The notes under the pieces were generated by a model that was not told the DNA's origin, made no database searches, and saw only the letters and a list, made by a program, of their open reading frames with translations. The translations under genes and the position numbers were made by a program. From Arthrobacter psychrochitiniphilus (GTDB lineage Bacteria; Actinomycetota; Actinomycetes; Actinomycetales; Micrococcaceae), in contig NZ_QHLZ01000019.1 in assembly GCF_003185915.1 (NCBI RefSeq), positions 965 through 36,812 of the forward strand: a stretch of DNA of 35,848 nucleotides, written 5' to 3'. Below are positions 8,008-16,658 of this stretch, one piece after another. How positions within the stretch are numbered: position 1 is the stretch's first letter; the number at the start of each line of letters is the position of its first letter.

Positions 8008-8970
8008 ATGTCGATCCTTACCAAGCAGTTCCAAGACGCGCTCTCGAAGATTGAGCCTGAGAAGGACGCCGACCACGCTGCCGATGCTCACGCCGAAGTG
8101 CGCGACGTTCTCCACGACGATGCCGACCTGATGGAGTGGGGCCTCCATTCGGTGCTCATTGGCTCGTACAGGCGTGAGGTTTCGATCCGTCGGGTCAAGG
8201 ATGTGGACGTGTTCTGCGAGTTACCGAACCTGCCAGCAGATCATGACCCTCAGGATCTGCTGGATAAGTTTGCCAGCCTGCTCGCGGTTGAGTATGGAGA
8301 TCGCGTTGCGAAGAACGATCGCTCGGTGAAGGTGGATTTTCCTGACTTCGATATGCATGTGGACGTGGTGCCAGCTCGGTGCGCGGATGACGATTGGGAG
8401 ATTCCAGATCGCGACGGTGGGTGGGAGAAAACTCATCCCGTGAGGTTCAGTGAACTCAGTACCGCGCGTAATCAGGCACATAATAAGAAGTATGTGCCTG
8501 TGGTCAAGCTCCTGCGCCAGACTCGTCGGGCACTGCGCGGCGATGTGAAACCGGGTGGATTCTTCGTGGAGGTAGCTGCCTACCACGCGTTCGAAGGCAT
8601 CCCAAACGCTGACTCGGATGCGTGTCCAAGCTCTACTGCGGAGTACTACACGGTCGCTTTGGAGACTATGGCACCTATTCTGCGCGACCATGCGGACAAC
8701 TTCGCCCGGCTGATGAACCCGGCAATCCCGGACCAGGATTTACACGTCAGGGCAACTCAACAGGAACTGGACGCTATCGCCGATGCATGGGAGCAGGCAG
8801 CGGTCGATGCACGTGTAGCCCTGAAGTCCACCAACGATCAGGATGCCGCGCAGACTTTCAAACGTCTGCTCGGCCAAAACAGTGACGGCGACGATGTGTT
8901 CGAAGTTCCTGTGGCCGTGTCAGCTGGGCACCGAAGCCTGCCTAGCGGAGAGTCACCCACATTCGGATGA
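8008..8970 (+). CDS. CD-NTase-like nucleotidyltransferase (type II CBASS-like)
   Basis: 320 residues from ATG 8008, chosen because GAAAGGA lies 8-9 bases upstream; an in-frame ATG at 7954 lacks this. The nucleotidyltransferase fold motifs are visible: GSYRR at 52-56, DVDVF with D65 and D67, and the third acidic residue D119 in DMHVDVV. This is the OAS/cGAS-like SMODS pattern, so the enzyme probably makes a cyclic di- or trinucleotide signal on phage infection. The C-terminal half is helical, as in the family. The protein ends in PTFG. A C-terminal glycine fits the CBASS model in which the E1-E2 protein Cap2 couples the C-terminus of the CD-NTase to a target. The stop overlaps the next start (ATGA), so the genes are translationally coupled. 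Product and clade cannot be read from sequence. Confidence 0.85.
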   Translation: MSILTKQFQDALSKIEPEKDADHAADAHAEVRDVLHDDADLMEWGLHSVLIGSYRREVSIRRVKDVDVFCELPNLPADHDPQDLLDKFASLLAVEYGDRVAKNDRSVKVDFPDFDMHVDVVPARCADDDWEIPDRDGGWEKTHPVRFSELSTARNQAHNKKYVPVVKLLRQTRRALRGDVKPGGFFVEVAAYHAFEGIPNADSDACPSSTAEYYTVALETMAPILRDHADNFARLMNPAIPDQDLHVRATQQELDAIADAWEQAAVDARVALKSTNDQDAAQTFKRLLGQNSDGDDVFEVPVAVSAGHRSLPSGESPTFG

Positions 8971-10496
8971 ACCCTACGACGGAAGCCTACATTGAAGCGG
9001 CAATTCGCCGCCTCGACGAAGCGCTAAACCGGGCCAATTTCCGAACAGTTCAGTGCGGGGATTCACCCGACGCCTGGGAGTGGACTGGAACAGTTGGTAA
9101 TAGGGATCGCGAACCTGCGATCATTTCTCTCGGACCCAATTTTCCATTTGAGGCTCCCCGTGTCGTACTCCCGCAAAGAGCTAATCAAATCGATTGGCAC
9201 CAGATGCCGAACGGCGTTCTGTGTCTGTGGAACTCCCATTCGCTGGGAGGCCAGCCGTGGCTCGATGGCGACAGGCTCGTTGCGCGAATCGAGGAGTGGA
9301 TTTCTCACGCTGAAGATGGCTGGGTCGATGATATGCCTCAGCTTGATTTGGAAGCGTACAACAACTTATGGATTGAGCTTCGTGACGAGCGTCTATTTGC
9401 GCCCGTTCTAGTTATCGATAAATGGGAGGAGATTGAGGGAGGCTGGTTTCGGGCCACTCCACCCGACGAGAACGGTTTGCTGACGGTCGTGAAGGCTCAC
9501 CTCCCTGCTCCTGCTATACCTGCGCCCATACGCAGTAAGAAGAAAAAAGGAGCACGGGCAATTGGACAGCACCGATTGAACAAATACGTGAACGCTATCG
9601 CCATTGACCTCGGCAGAATTACCAGGCCTTTCATCTTCACTGAACGGCTGGCGGAGGAAGCGGGTGCGAACGGGCCGCTGATCGCCGGGCTGCTGGAGGC
9701 GGGACGGCCTGTCCTGTTTGTGGCTCGATACACGCGTGATGAATCAGCGGGCTTCATTGGCTTCTGGCTAGAGTTCGGAAAAGAGAGCGGCATCCTCCGC
9801 AGGTGCTTCCCCGTGGCTGAGCGCCGAAATGCACAGCAGAGACGCGCTGGGTGGCACGCTGCAGCACTCACAGATCGAAAAGTATCGGTCATTGGCGCAG
9901 GGAGCATAGGCTCCTATCTGGCAGACCTTCTCCATCGCAGCGGATTGAAAGAACTCACAGTCCATGACGACGACACCCTTCTTCCTGGAAATCTCACACG
10001 CCATGCAGCATCTCCCGCATTCATTGGAAGTTTCAAGACAAGTGCTGTCAGAGAAACGGCGAACCAGCGGACCCCGGAATACCCAATCAAGACCTCCTCG
10101 TCAGTCCAAGGCCTGAGCGAGGCTGTTGAGCTACTACGTGATCAAGATCTAGTAGTCGATTGCACCGGAGATCGGCTCACATGGCAACTCTTGCTTGCTG
10201 CCGCAGAGGTCACCGGCCGCTCTTTTCTACACGTCGCAGTGGTCGGACATGGCCAAGCAGGTCGTGTGGATATCTGTCCACCAATGGATGATGCCGATCC
10301 TATCCCAGAGAGTATTGTTCAACCCTTCGCGGCTACCGAGTGGGAAGCGGGCTGCGGCGACCCTGTTAGTCCTACGCCACCAACGGCAGTAATAGAAACC
10401 GCAGCGATGGGTGCCCGCTTCGCGATCAGAATGCTTGCGGGTGAGGCAGTACCCCCGGCGGGCGAGTCACGTGAGCTGTTCCCCGTTTCCCCATGA
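8967..10496 (+). CDS. cap2: E2-E1 ubiquitin-transfer-like fusion (Cap2-like)
   Basis: 509 residues. Residues 1-140 are E2-like, with the catalytic cysteine C86 in MPNGVLCLW and an upstream GPNFPFEAPRV segment. A linker with a Lys-rich stretch (190-194) leads to a ThiF/E1 adenylation domain from about 300: GAGSIG nucleotide loop at 310-315, DDDTLLPGNLTRH with N342 and R345, and VVDCTGD at 397-402. C463 in AGCGDP is a candidate E1 transfer cysteine. Cap2 of type II CBASS has this order and primes the CD-NTase by ligating its C-terminus. The gene overlaps the CD-NTase and JAMM genes by 4 bases each, so all three are one translational unit. The name follows architecture and context. Confidence 0.88.
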   Translation: MNPTTEAYIEAAIRRLDEALNRANFRTVQCGDSPDAWEWTGTVGNRDREPAIISLGPNFPFEAPRVVLPQRANQIDWHQMPNGVLCLWNSHSLGGQPWLDGDRLVARIEEWISHAEDGWVDDMPQLDLEAYNNLWIELRDERLFAPVLVIDKWEEIEGGWFRATPPDENGLLTVVKAHLPAPAIPAPIRSKKKKGARAIGQHRLNKYVNAIAIDLGRITRPFIFTERLAEEAGANGPLIAGLLEAGRPVLFVARYTRDESAGFIGFWLEFGKESGILRRCFPVAERRNAQQRRAGWHAAALTDRKVSVIGAGSIGSYLADLLHRSGLKELTVHDDDTLLPGNLTRHAASPAFIGSFKTSAVRETANQRTPEYPIKTSSSVQGLSEAVELLRDQDLVVDCTGDRLTWQLLLAAAEVTGRSFLHVAVVGHGQAGRVDICPPMDDADPIPESIVQPFAATEWEAGCGDPVSPTPPTAVIETAAMGARFAIRMLAGEAVPPAGESRELFPVSP

Positions 10497-10957
10497 CCAG
10501 GACACTCACTCTCACGGCCGCCGTATGGCGCACGCTCCGAGACGCAGCCACGCGGGCGCTCCCTCGGGAAATTGGCGGCTTGCTGCTCGGTTACTTCACC
10601 GAACTCGGGCCACACGTCGTTGAAGCACGAGTGGTGCCTGACCCGCGCGCTACTCGAATCCGATACCAACGAGATGCTGCTCTTGCAGAACGCATTCTCG
10701 ATTCCAGCATCCGCGCCGACAGTACCGGTCTCGTTGGCTACCTCGGAGAGTGGCATACCCATCCATTGCCGATCGGCCCAAGCACAACTGATATCAATGC
10801 CTCTGGCCGGCTTGCCAAAGTCGGAGGCCACGACATTGCGCTACTAGTATTGGCTACGGGTTCCCGAGGCTGGATCGGACACGCCCTCAATTTAGACCCG
10901 GCAGGGAACATGGAAACACTCCGTGTCCACGTGGAAGGAACCGGCAATGACGGATGA
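10493..10957 (+). CDS. cap3: JAB/JAMM isopeptidase (Cap3-like)
   Basis: 154 residues. A complete JAMM zinc site is present: E26 in REIGGLL, H88 and H90 in GEWHTHP, S97 and D100 in PSTTD. In type II CBASS the Cap3 peptidase removes CD-NTase conjugates made by Cap2 and so reverses activation. The start overlaps the E2-E1 stop (ATGA), and the end overlaps the start of the next gene by 11 bases. The length is normal for a stand-alone Cap3. No odd features. Confidence 0.88.
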   Translation: MTRTLTLTAAVWRTLRDAATRALPREIGGLLLGYFTELGPHVVEARVVPDPRATRIRYQRDAALAERILDSSIRADSTGLVGYLGEWHTHPLPIGPSTTDINASGRLAKVGGHDIALLVLATGSRGWIGHALNLDPAGNMETLRVHVEGTGNDG

Positions 10958-11747
10958 CAACAGGCTGCGATCAGCATTCCTGAGCAAACAGAACCACTTG
11001 CTCGCGGCGTTGGAGATCGTGCCAGACCTAACCGGACACGGGACGACGATTGGTGACGACTCCGAGGCGAACTGGTCCAGGGTCCTTCGAGAGTTCCTCC
11101 CCGCCCGGTACGGGATTGCGAAGGGACAGGTCATGGACGCGCAGGGAGGCATCAGCGACCAGATCGATCTTCTCATCTATGACGCTCAATACACTCCGCT
11201 ACTTGCAAAGACAGCAAATGGGGACATGTTCGTACCGGCGGAAGCCGTATACGCAGTGTTCGAGGTGAAACAAGAGATCAACAAGGAGTTCCTGAAGTAC
11301 GCCGGGAACAAAATCGCTAGCGTCCGCAAGCTGAACCGCACAACGGTTCACATCCCACATGCGGGAGGAACATACGCCCCTAAACAGCCGATTCCAATCC
11401 TCGGCGGGCTCCTCACCACCCGGAGCGGCTGGGCCAATCTAGAGGGTAGAGCTGCCGTGAACGCCATCCTAGGACTAATCGGAGACCGCCGGGTTGATAT
11501 CGGTTGCGCCCTACGTGGAGTTGCGTTTAACCGGACAGACCAGGATTTAACGAATGAGCTGGAGTACAGCGAACCAGACATGACACTGATGTTCTTTCTT
11601 GTCAGACTATTCAGCCGCCTACAGAAGGTAGGAACCGTTGCCGCCGTAGACATCGATGCCTACATGAACGCGCTTGACCTTAGCGATGAGCCCTTCTCGG
11701 ATACGGCCCCGACCAGCCCAGAGGCGGGCTCGGGAGACCGCCTCTAG
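10947..11747 (+). CDS. PD-(D/E)XK-like protein (DUF6602 type), candidate effector
   Basis: 266 residues from ATG 10947, preceded by GGAAGGA 7 bases upstream; it overlaps the JAMM gene. Residues 30-110 resemble the DUF6602 family: LPARYGIAKGQV, then DQIDLLIYD, then AVYAVFEVK. D74, E106 and K108 fit a PD-(D/E)XK nuclease core. The rest is helical with no membrane segment. As the only remaining gene of the overlapping block, it is the simplest candidate for the nucleotide-activated effector, probably a DNA- or RNA-degrading enzyme. No known nucleotide-sensor domain (SAVED, CARF-like or cap-binding) is recognisable, so the activation route is open. Confidence is good for family resemblance and moderate for nuclease activity. 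Confidence 0.7.
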   Translation: MTDDNRLRSAFLSKQNHLLAALEIVPDLTGHGTTIGDDSEANWSRVLREFLPARYGIAKGQVMDAQGGISDQIDLLIYDAQYTPLLAKTANGDMFVPAEAVYAVFEVKQEINKEFLKYAGNKIASVRKLNRTTVHIPHAGGTYAPKQPIPILGGLLTTRSGWANLEGRAAVNAILGLIGDRRVDIGCALRGVAFNRTDQDLTNELEYSEPDMTLMFFLVRLFSRLQKVGTVAAVDIDAYMNALDLSDEPFSDTAPTSPEAGSGDRL

Positions 11748-11960
11748 ATTTTGCAGTGCCATAGTCGCGGCACTCCTTGAGCAACTTTTTGCCCGGGAAA
11801 ATCAGTGTTGGAATAGTGCTCAATCAATATCTCTCAGAAACTTCACGGCCGCATTCAAACCGGCTTCCAGTGCCAAAACATCTGTGCTCCAAGGATATGC
11901 AGGGCCCGATCTGCCCTTGCCTCAACGAACTAATGGTCGAAGCGTAAGTCATCCGATGAA

Positions 11961-11990
11961 AAGCCCTAGAAGGAAATTTCGCTAGGGCTT
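11961..11990. terminator. Hairpin after the CBASS-like operon
   Basis: AAGCCCTAG at 11961-11969 pairs with CTAGGGCTT at 11982-11990 (9 bp, 12-base loop). The plus strand lacks a T-run after it; the minus strand reads TTTTC after the stem. A weak or factor-assisted terminator is possible. Confidence 0.45.
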
Positions 11991-12011
11991 GCTGTGACTT
12001 AGGCTGTATCC

Positions 12012-13154
12012 ATGAATGAGCCCGTATACGCCATGTCTTGGCCCCGCGCCCTATTCGTCTGGGAGGCGCACCGGATTCTTCAGACGGCTCCGGAGCATAA
12101 ACTGCGCCTTTGGACTGGACATCTTCTGCGGGAAGCCTTCGAGGATGATGGCATCGCTGAAGTATTCGAGGCAAAGTTTGAAGCCTTAAACAACGCCGCG
12201 GTGTGGGGAGTGCCGTCGATGCCTACTGCAAGCAGCGACACCCCACGTGGGTGGCTTCAGGCCCTCCTTTCCGATGAGAAAAGGCTTAAGCCCTACAAAC
12301 CACCTGTTTATTATGCGGAACGCCACTCTAGCAACCTAGCGGACATCGGCCCAGACACCCGATACAGCTTCGCTGAAGATTTCATCGAACTCGTCGAGGA
12401 AATGTCGAGGGCAGGATACTTCCCCAAAATCCTCCCTAAAATCTGCGAAGACGAAACCGGGCCAGAGACCATCGACGTGTCGAAGGACCTCCGTCGCGCA
12501 ACTAAACAAGTAATCGTCTGGCCTCTTACGTCGCTGCAAGCAAGTTTGCTGCCCGAGCCTACGGTGTACTCTCTCGTTGAGTACTTTAACGATCAAGCCT
12601 AGCGTCCCCGCGAAGCGGTATGGCACAGCTGGAACGAATGTGGTTTTGACTACTCCGCATTCAATCGTGAGTCAGGTGGCGCCGTTTACCGCTGGCGTGT
12701 GAACGAACTTCTCGACTCGCACAAGGCGCCGCTGAGACTCGGCTCTGTCGGAGAAGAACAGGGCCGGTTGATCCACTACTTCAGTGGCGAGCAAGATGCT
12801 CTTCTGACTGCGGAAATTGAAAATAGAAAAACTGAACCTTTAGATGAAGTGGCCCATGCCATACGGATGTTCCGTGCTCGTGGCGCAAACAATATCGACA
12901 AGCGCGCAGCATTGGCGATACTAGCTGGGCGGCTTGAGACGCAGAGAAAATACCTCGAGAGGAAGACCAGCAAGGCGGATGTTGACGACATTTTCCATAT
13001 CGCCAACAAGTACCACATTCGACACCGTAAAGATCAAGTCAGTGAGGACCGGGAGGAGTATCTCGACTGGATGTTTTGGAACTTCTTCTCAATGGTGCGG
13101 CTTTTAGCCGCACTCGAGGCCAGGCAAAACACAATGCAGACTACACCTGGATAG
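12012..13154 (+). pseudogene. Unknown defence-island protein split by in-frame TAG
   Basis: Codons 1-196 (from ATG 12012) end at TAG 12600-12602. Reading on in the same frame gives uninterrupted, protein-like sequence (RPREAVWHSWNECGFDYSAF, then NRESGGAVYRWRVNELL) to TAG 13152-13154. Together this is 380 codons with one internal amber stop. The downstream part could restart at GTG 12699, but coding sequence continues upstream of it, so a single ancestral gene is the better reading. The C-terminus has a helical segment DDIFHIANKYHIRHRKDQ reminiscent of HEPN/AbiJ-type helical domains. This is a weak resemblance and I do not assign a function. It is separated from the CBASS-like block by 264 bases. 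A sequencing error, a recent nonsense mutation or readthrough are all possible. Confidence 0.7.
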
Positions 13155-13265
13155 TGTGTCGATTACTCGAGCATCTTCTCGAACAGCTCGGAGTCACGCA
13201 CACCGCATCACGGGTTTCGGCCGCAAGTGCGCGACATCGACATTTGGGGCACAATAAAACCGTGC

Positions 13266-13811
13266 ATGAACCTCGACCGATCGGAGCCCTGCTTGGCCAA
13301 GCTGAAGACGTTCAACTTCCTCGAGCTATCCGGCTACGGATTTCGGGGTTTCATCCCCTTCGACAGCATCCGTCAGCAGCGCGCGCATAACGACGGCGGC
13401 ATCCCACAATCCCCGGGTGTGTATCTAGTGATGCGGATCAGTCCTGACGCCCCAAGATTTCTGGCAAAGGGTTTCGGTGGAACCCACAAGGCGCAGAAGG
13501 CAAACGTACCGATAAGCATCCTAGAAGCCAAATGGGTGCCGGACGCTTCAGTCCTCTATTTCGGCAAGGCAAGCCAGCGAAAGTTTGGTGGTGGCCTGTG
13601 GGACCGCGTGAACGAGTACGCGGTTGCCGGCCGGGGTCAGAAGCATGGGCATCGAGGCGGAGAGCACATTTGGCAGCTTGCCGATGCAAAGGATCTACTG
13701 GTGGCTTGGAAGGTAACACCGGGCGGCACAGAGCAGCAGCTAGAAGGATCCCTGATCGAAGCTTTCGAAGAGCACTACGGGAAGATCCCCTTCGCCAATA
13801 GGAAGCGGTAA
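13266..13811 (+). CDS. GIY-YIG-like protein
   Basis: 181 residues from ATG 13266; a GTG at 13227 would add 13 residues, but the conserved-looking part starts with MNLDRSEPCLAKLKTFNFLE. GVYLV at 51-55 and VLYFGKA at 96-102 match the two GIY-YIG strands, and R114 in GLWDRVNEY is placed like the catalytic arginine. A GGEHIWQLAD segment follows. Stand-alone GIY-YIG proteins of this size occur in actinobacterial accessory DNA; nuclease activity is likely but unproven. There is no obvious ribosome site. It lies after the broken gene and may be the last gene of the island. Confidence 0.68.
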   Translation: MNLDRSEPCLAKLKTFNFLELSGYGFRGFIPFDSIRQQRAHNDGGIPQSPGVYLVMRISPDAPRFLAKGFGGTHKAQKANVPISILEAKWVPDASVLYFGKASQRKFGGGLWDRVNEYAVAGRGQKHGHRGGEHIWQLADAKDLLVAWKVTPGGTEQQLEGSLIEAFEEHYGKIPFANRKR

Positions 13812-13839
13812 TCCTAATGGGTGGCCAAGCCCCGGCGTA

Positions 13840-14146
13840 TCAAGCCCCCACCCCAGCTGACAGCGCCTTGTCACGCCGCGCCGGCATACTCGCGAGCGTC
13901 TCGCTAGCCTTCTGCCGCCGCTTGACGATCTTCACTACTTCTCCAGCCCGCCGCCATCAGATCTCATCGGCTTCATGCTTGGAGAGTATCCCTGTCATCA
14001 GTCAGGTCCGCATCAGCGCCGGCAAGCTAAACCATGGGCTCCCCTGCGCCCAGTCATTCGCAAGCCCGCCGCCAACCCAATTGCCGTCCACCGGTCACTC
14101 GGCCAGCTCGGTAATCAGATCCTCCCGCGAGCCGGGAACCCTGGAC
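13840..14146 (-). pseudogene. Decayed gene remnant
   Basis: On the minus strand, 14091 to 13840 reads GTG (VDGNWVGGGLANDWAQGSPW, then FSLPALMRT), a TGA, then MTGILSKHEADEI, a second TGA, then EVVKIVKRRQKASETLASMP and a short tail to the stop at 13840. Just upstream, MSRVPGSREDLITELAE ends in TGA near 14097. The residue pattern is protein-like, but the frame is broken by stops and probably one shift. The original family is not recognised. The plus-strand open frame over the same bases looks like a shadow. Confidence 0.35.
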
Positions 14147-14194
14147 ATTCGAACCGAAACAGCCGGTACTGATCGGTCTGCACTGCAACCGTAA

Positions 14195-14489
14195 GTAAAT
14201 ACCGACGAATACTATCGCCGCTGGTCAGAGCATGCTGGGAACTGAAACCCGGTCATCGCTTATCAACGTTTATGAACCCCGCTGTCGCCTCTATCGTCCA
14301 ATTCGAATAGTCAAAAGGCATTCTTGGCCCTCATTAGCGCGGCATGAACATGACAATGCACGGTACTGAAGAGTCACCAATTGTCACCCAATTTAATGAG
14401 TTTCTAATGATTCGGTTACATCTTGTCGATGCTTCCCGTCGAGTCCTACACCTGCAGAGCACGAGACATCTCGTCCAAAAGAATGGAAA
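14195..14489. other. Gene-poor stretch
   Basis: About 300 bases between the decayed gene and the transporter terminator. No supported gene or structure apart from the terminator stem that begins at 14490. Confidence 0.5.
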
Positions 14490-14540
14490 GGGTGAGGCTG
14501 CGCTCCCGAGTCCATCGGACACCGGAGCGCAGCCTCACCC
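14490..14540 (-). terminator. Rho-independent terminator of the ABC transporter operon
   Basis: A perfect 17-bp inverted repeat (14490-14506 with 14524-14540, beginning GGGTGAGGCTGCGCTCC) with a 17-base loop, 9 bases after the stop of the binding-protein gene. On the minus strand the stem is followed by a T-rich tail (TTTCCATTCTTTT). Confidence 0.9.
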
Positions 14541-14549
14541 AAATCCCTC

Positions 14550-15578
14550 TTAGAAGACGTTGTCCGCACTGTAGAATTCGTCAACGTTATCGCAGTTGAT
14601 TCCCGCCGCCTTAGTGAATTCCTCTTTATCGAAATCCTTGGCAGTTTTCTGGCCGGTCGCAATGGAGATTGCGATCTCCATGCCCCTTTCAGTGGCGAGG
14701 CTCGGTGAGTTCAGGCCAGTCGAAACGTACTGGCCCTCGCAGCCACCTTCCTTGATCTTTGCTAGGGCTTCTTTCTGTCCGTCTGCGGAAGCTGCGACCA
14801 GAGTGGTCGTGTTTTTCTGGTCCTGCAGAACAGTTAGTGCACCAAGCGCCATAGCGTCATTGAGCCCAATGATCAGCTGAACGTCAGGATGTGCCGCAAG
14901 CATCGATTCGGCCACGGGTACAGCTTTGTCTTGTGCCCAGACCGCCGGTGATTCTGCAACGACTTTGTAGGGGATCCCCCCTGCTGTTAGCCCATCCAGG
15001 AAGCCCTTCTGGCGCTGCGGTCCAACGATTTCATCATTCGCACCGCCTGTAAGAATTCCTACATCTATGGACTTTCCCTTTGTAAAGCGTTTAGCGGTCA
15101 GTTCGCCTGAGAGCTTACCGATCTCGAAGTTGTCGCTCGTGACGGCTGTGACTCCAACGTCCGGAATACCTGTGTCTACGAAAATGAGTGGAATGTTGTT
15201 AGCGATGGCCTGCAATTGGGTCTTCTGAGTTTCTGGACTAATAGCATTCACAATCAAGGCATCCGCGCCTTGAGAAAGCATGGTCTGAGCCTGGTTCAGC
15301 TGGGTCACAGGATCGCCGTTGGCGCTTTGGAAAAGTAGCTTAAACCCTTGCTCTTTACTAATCCGCTCAGCTTCAATCTTCATCGCATTGAAATAGGGTG
15401 CGTCTAGCTGCTTTTGCAAGAACCCAATAGTGAGCTCCTTGACTTCTTTTTGAACGGCTGGCGCTCCGTCTCCGGCACCTGTTGCGCCGCTTCCTTCTGT
15501 GGAACCACAGCCCGTGAGGGCGAGTGCTGAGGCACTGAGCAGGGCGACTGCTCCAAGCCATAACCGATTAAGTTTCAT
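14550..15578 (-). CDS. ABC transporter sugar-binding lipoprotein (RbsB-like)
   Basis: 342 residues. The N-terminus is a lipoprotein signal (LALTGCGS, lipid cysteine C24) followed by a flexible Gly/Ala/Ser linker. The body is a periplasmic-binding type I fold of the ribose/D-allose group: ELTIGFLQKQLDAPYFNAMK, QAQTMLSQGADALIVNAISP, DVGVTAVTSDNF, DVQLIIGLNDAMALGAL. It captures the substrate outside the membrane and delivers it to the permease. The ribosome site GGAG lies about 7 bases before the ATG. It is the last gene of a three-gene minus-strand operon and is followed by a strong terminator. The ligand cannot be read from sequence; the neighbours suggest a sugar, polyol or sugar acid/lactone. 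Confidence 0.93.
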   Translation of the reverse strand: MKLNRLWLGAVALLSASALALTGCGSTEGSGATGAGDGAPAVQKEVKELTIGFLQKQLDAPYFNAMKIEAERISKEQGFKLLFQSANGDPVTQLNQAQTMLSQGADALIVNAISPETQKTQLQAIANNIPLIFVDTGIPDVGVTAVTSDNFEIGKLSGELTAKRFTKGKSIDVGILTGGANDEIVGPQRQKGFLDGLTAGGIPYKVVAESPAVWAQDKAVPVAESMLAAHPDVQLIIGLNDAMALGALTVLQDQKNTTTLVAASADGQKEALAKIKEGGCEGQYVSTGLNSPSLATERGMEIAISIATGQKTAKDFDKEEFTKAAGINCDNVDEFYSADNVF

Positions 15579-15641
15579 CTTTAACTCCAGTTGTTGTTTT
15601 GTCCGTCGAAAGGTTACGGATGATTGGGGTGTTCACAGGTA

Positions 15642-16658
15642 CTACGGAATGCTCAACACAGTTTTTTTCTTGCCTGAGCGGAAATGCACGGTCGTCATGA
15701 CCACCGCTACCAGAATCAAGCCACCACGGAAGGCGTCTTGGAGGAATGTTGAGACGTTTAGCAGCACCAATAGGTTGGTAATGATGCCGAAGATTAAGGT
15801 GCCGAAGACGGCTCCCAAAACTGATCCCTTGCCACCACGAAGGCTTGCGCCGCCGATGACCACGGCTGCAATCGAGTCCAGTTCATATAGTGTGCCTGCG
15901 GTGGGTGTGCCGACACCTACCCTCGAAGCCAACAGAAAACCAGCGAACCCGACCATGGCACCTGCGATGATGTAAACCGCGAGCAGAGTTTGCTTGACAG
16001 GCACGCCTGAGGCATAGGCGGCCTCAGGGCTGCTTCCGATCGCGAAGATTCGACGCCCAAACACGGTACGGCGTGCCATAAACCAAACAGCCAGCGCGAG
16101 TACCAGCCAGATGATCCCTATCAACGGGAATCCAAGAATGGTTGCCGTGGCAATGGCGCGGAAATTTTCTGCTTGCGGCTGGACCGGAACACCCTCCGTG
16201 AAGGTGTAAACAAGGCCACGCGCTAGTGAGAGCATACCCAAGGTGACGATGAAGGGTTCTAGTCCTCTAAAGGCCACGAAGTATCCATTCAGAAGGCCGA
16301 TGAGAACGCCTACAGCTATGGCGACAATGATTGCCAGAGGAACGCTGGCTCCACCAATGATCATCGCAGACATGACGCCTGCCAAACCGACCACTGAGCC
16401 AACGCTAATGTCGATACCGCCGGTAAGAACGATCAAAAATTGCGCCAAAACCACAATCCCGATGACTGATGCCTGCAGGATCAAGTTGGTGAGATTTCGT
16501 GCGGTGAAGAATGAGTCTGTGCTCAGTGCGGCAACTATCAGTAGTGCGATCAAGATATAGAGCGGGTACTGGCCCTTGGCCCAATGTATTAGTCCCCTAG
16601 TGCGGGTCGATCCTCGCCCAGCCTTGGCCGAGACGTCTTTGGTAGCTGTGGTGGTCAT
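15642..16658 (-). CDS. ABC transporter permease (RbsC-like)
   Basis: 338 residues from ATG 16658, preceded by GGAGGAG; longer in-frame starts lie inside the ATPase gene. It is a BPD_transp_2-type permease with 8-10 hydrophobic helices. The segments PLYILIALLIVAALSTDSFF and LVLTGGIDISVGSVVGLAG are typical of the ribose/xylose permease family, as is VVIGGASLRGGKGSVLGAVFG near the end. It forms the membrane channel for the binding protein encoded downstream. Its start overlaps the ATPase stop by one base (TAATG), so the two are translationally coupled. Confidence 0.93.
   Translation of the reverse strand: MTTTATKDVSAKAGRGSTRTRGLIHWAKGQYPLYILIALLIVAALSTDSFFTARNLTNLILQASVIGIVVLAQFLIVLTGGIDISVGSVVGLAGVMSAMIIGGASVPLAIIVAIAVGVLIGLLNGYFVAFRGLEPFIVTLGMLSLARGLVYTFTEGVPVQPQAENFRAIATATILGFPLIGIIWLVLALAVWFMARRTVFGRRIFAIGSSPEAAYASGVPVKQTLLAVYIIAGAMVGFAGFLLASRVGVGTPTAGTLYELDSIAAVVIGGASLRGGKGSVLGAVFGTLIFGIITNLLVLLNVSTFLQDAFRGGLILVAVVMTTVHFRSGKKKTVLSIP

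Noticed and set aside
12699..13154. A separate gene starting at GTG 12699
   Set aside because: Protein-like sequence continues upstream in the same frame to the TAG and beyond, so one broken gene is more likely. Restart at this GTG remains possible.
13817..14194. 125-codon plus-strand frame
   Set aside because: Ser/Pro/Arg-rich and without a ribosome site; the minus strand has the better protein-like signal, though broken.
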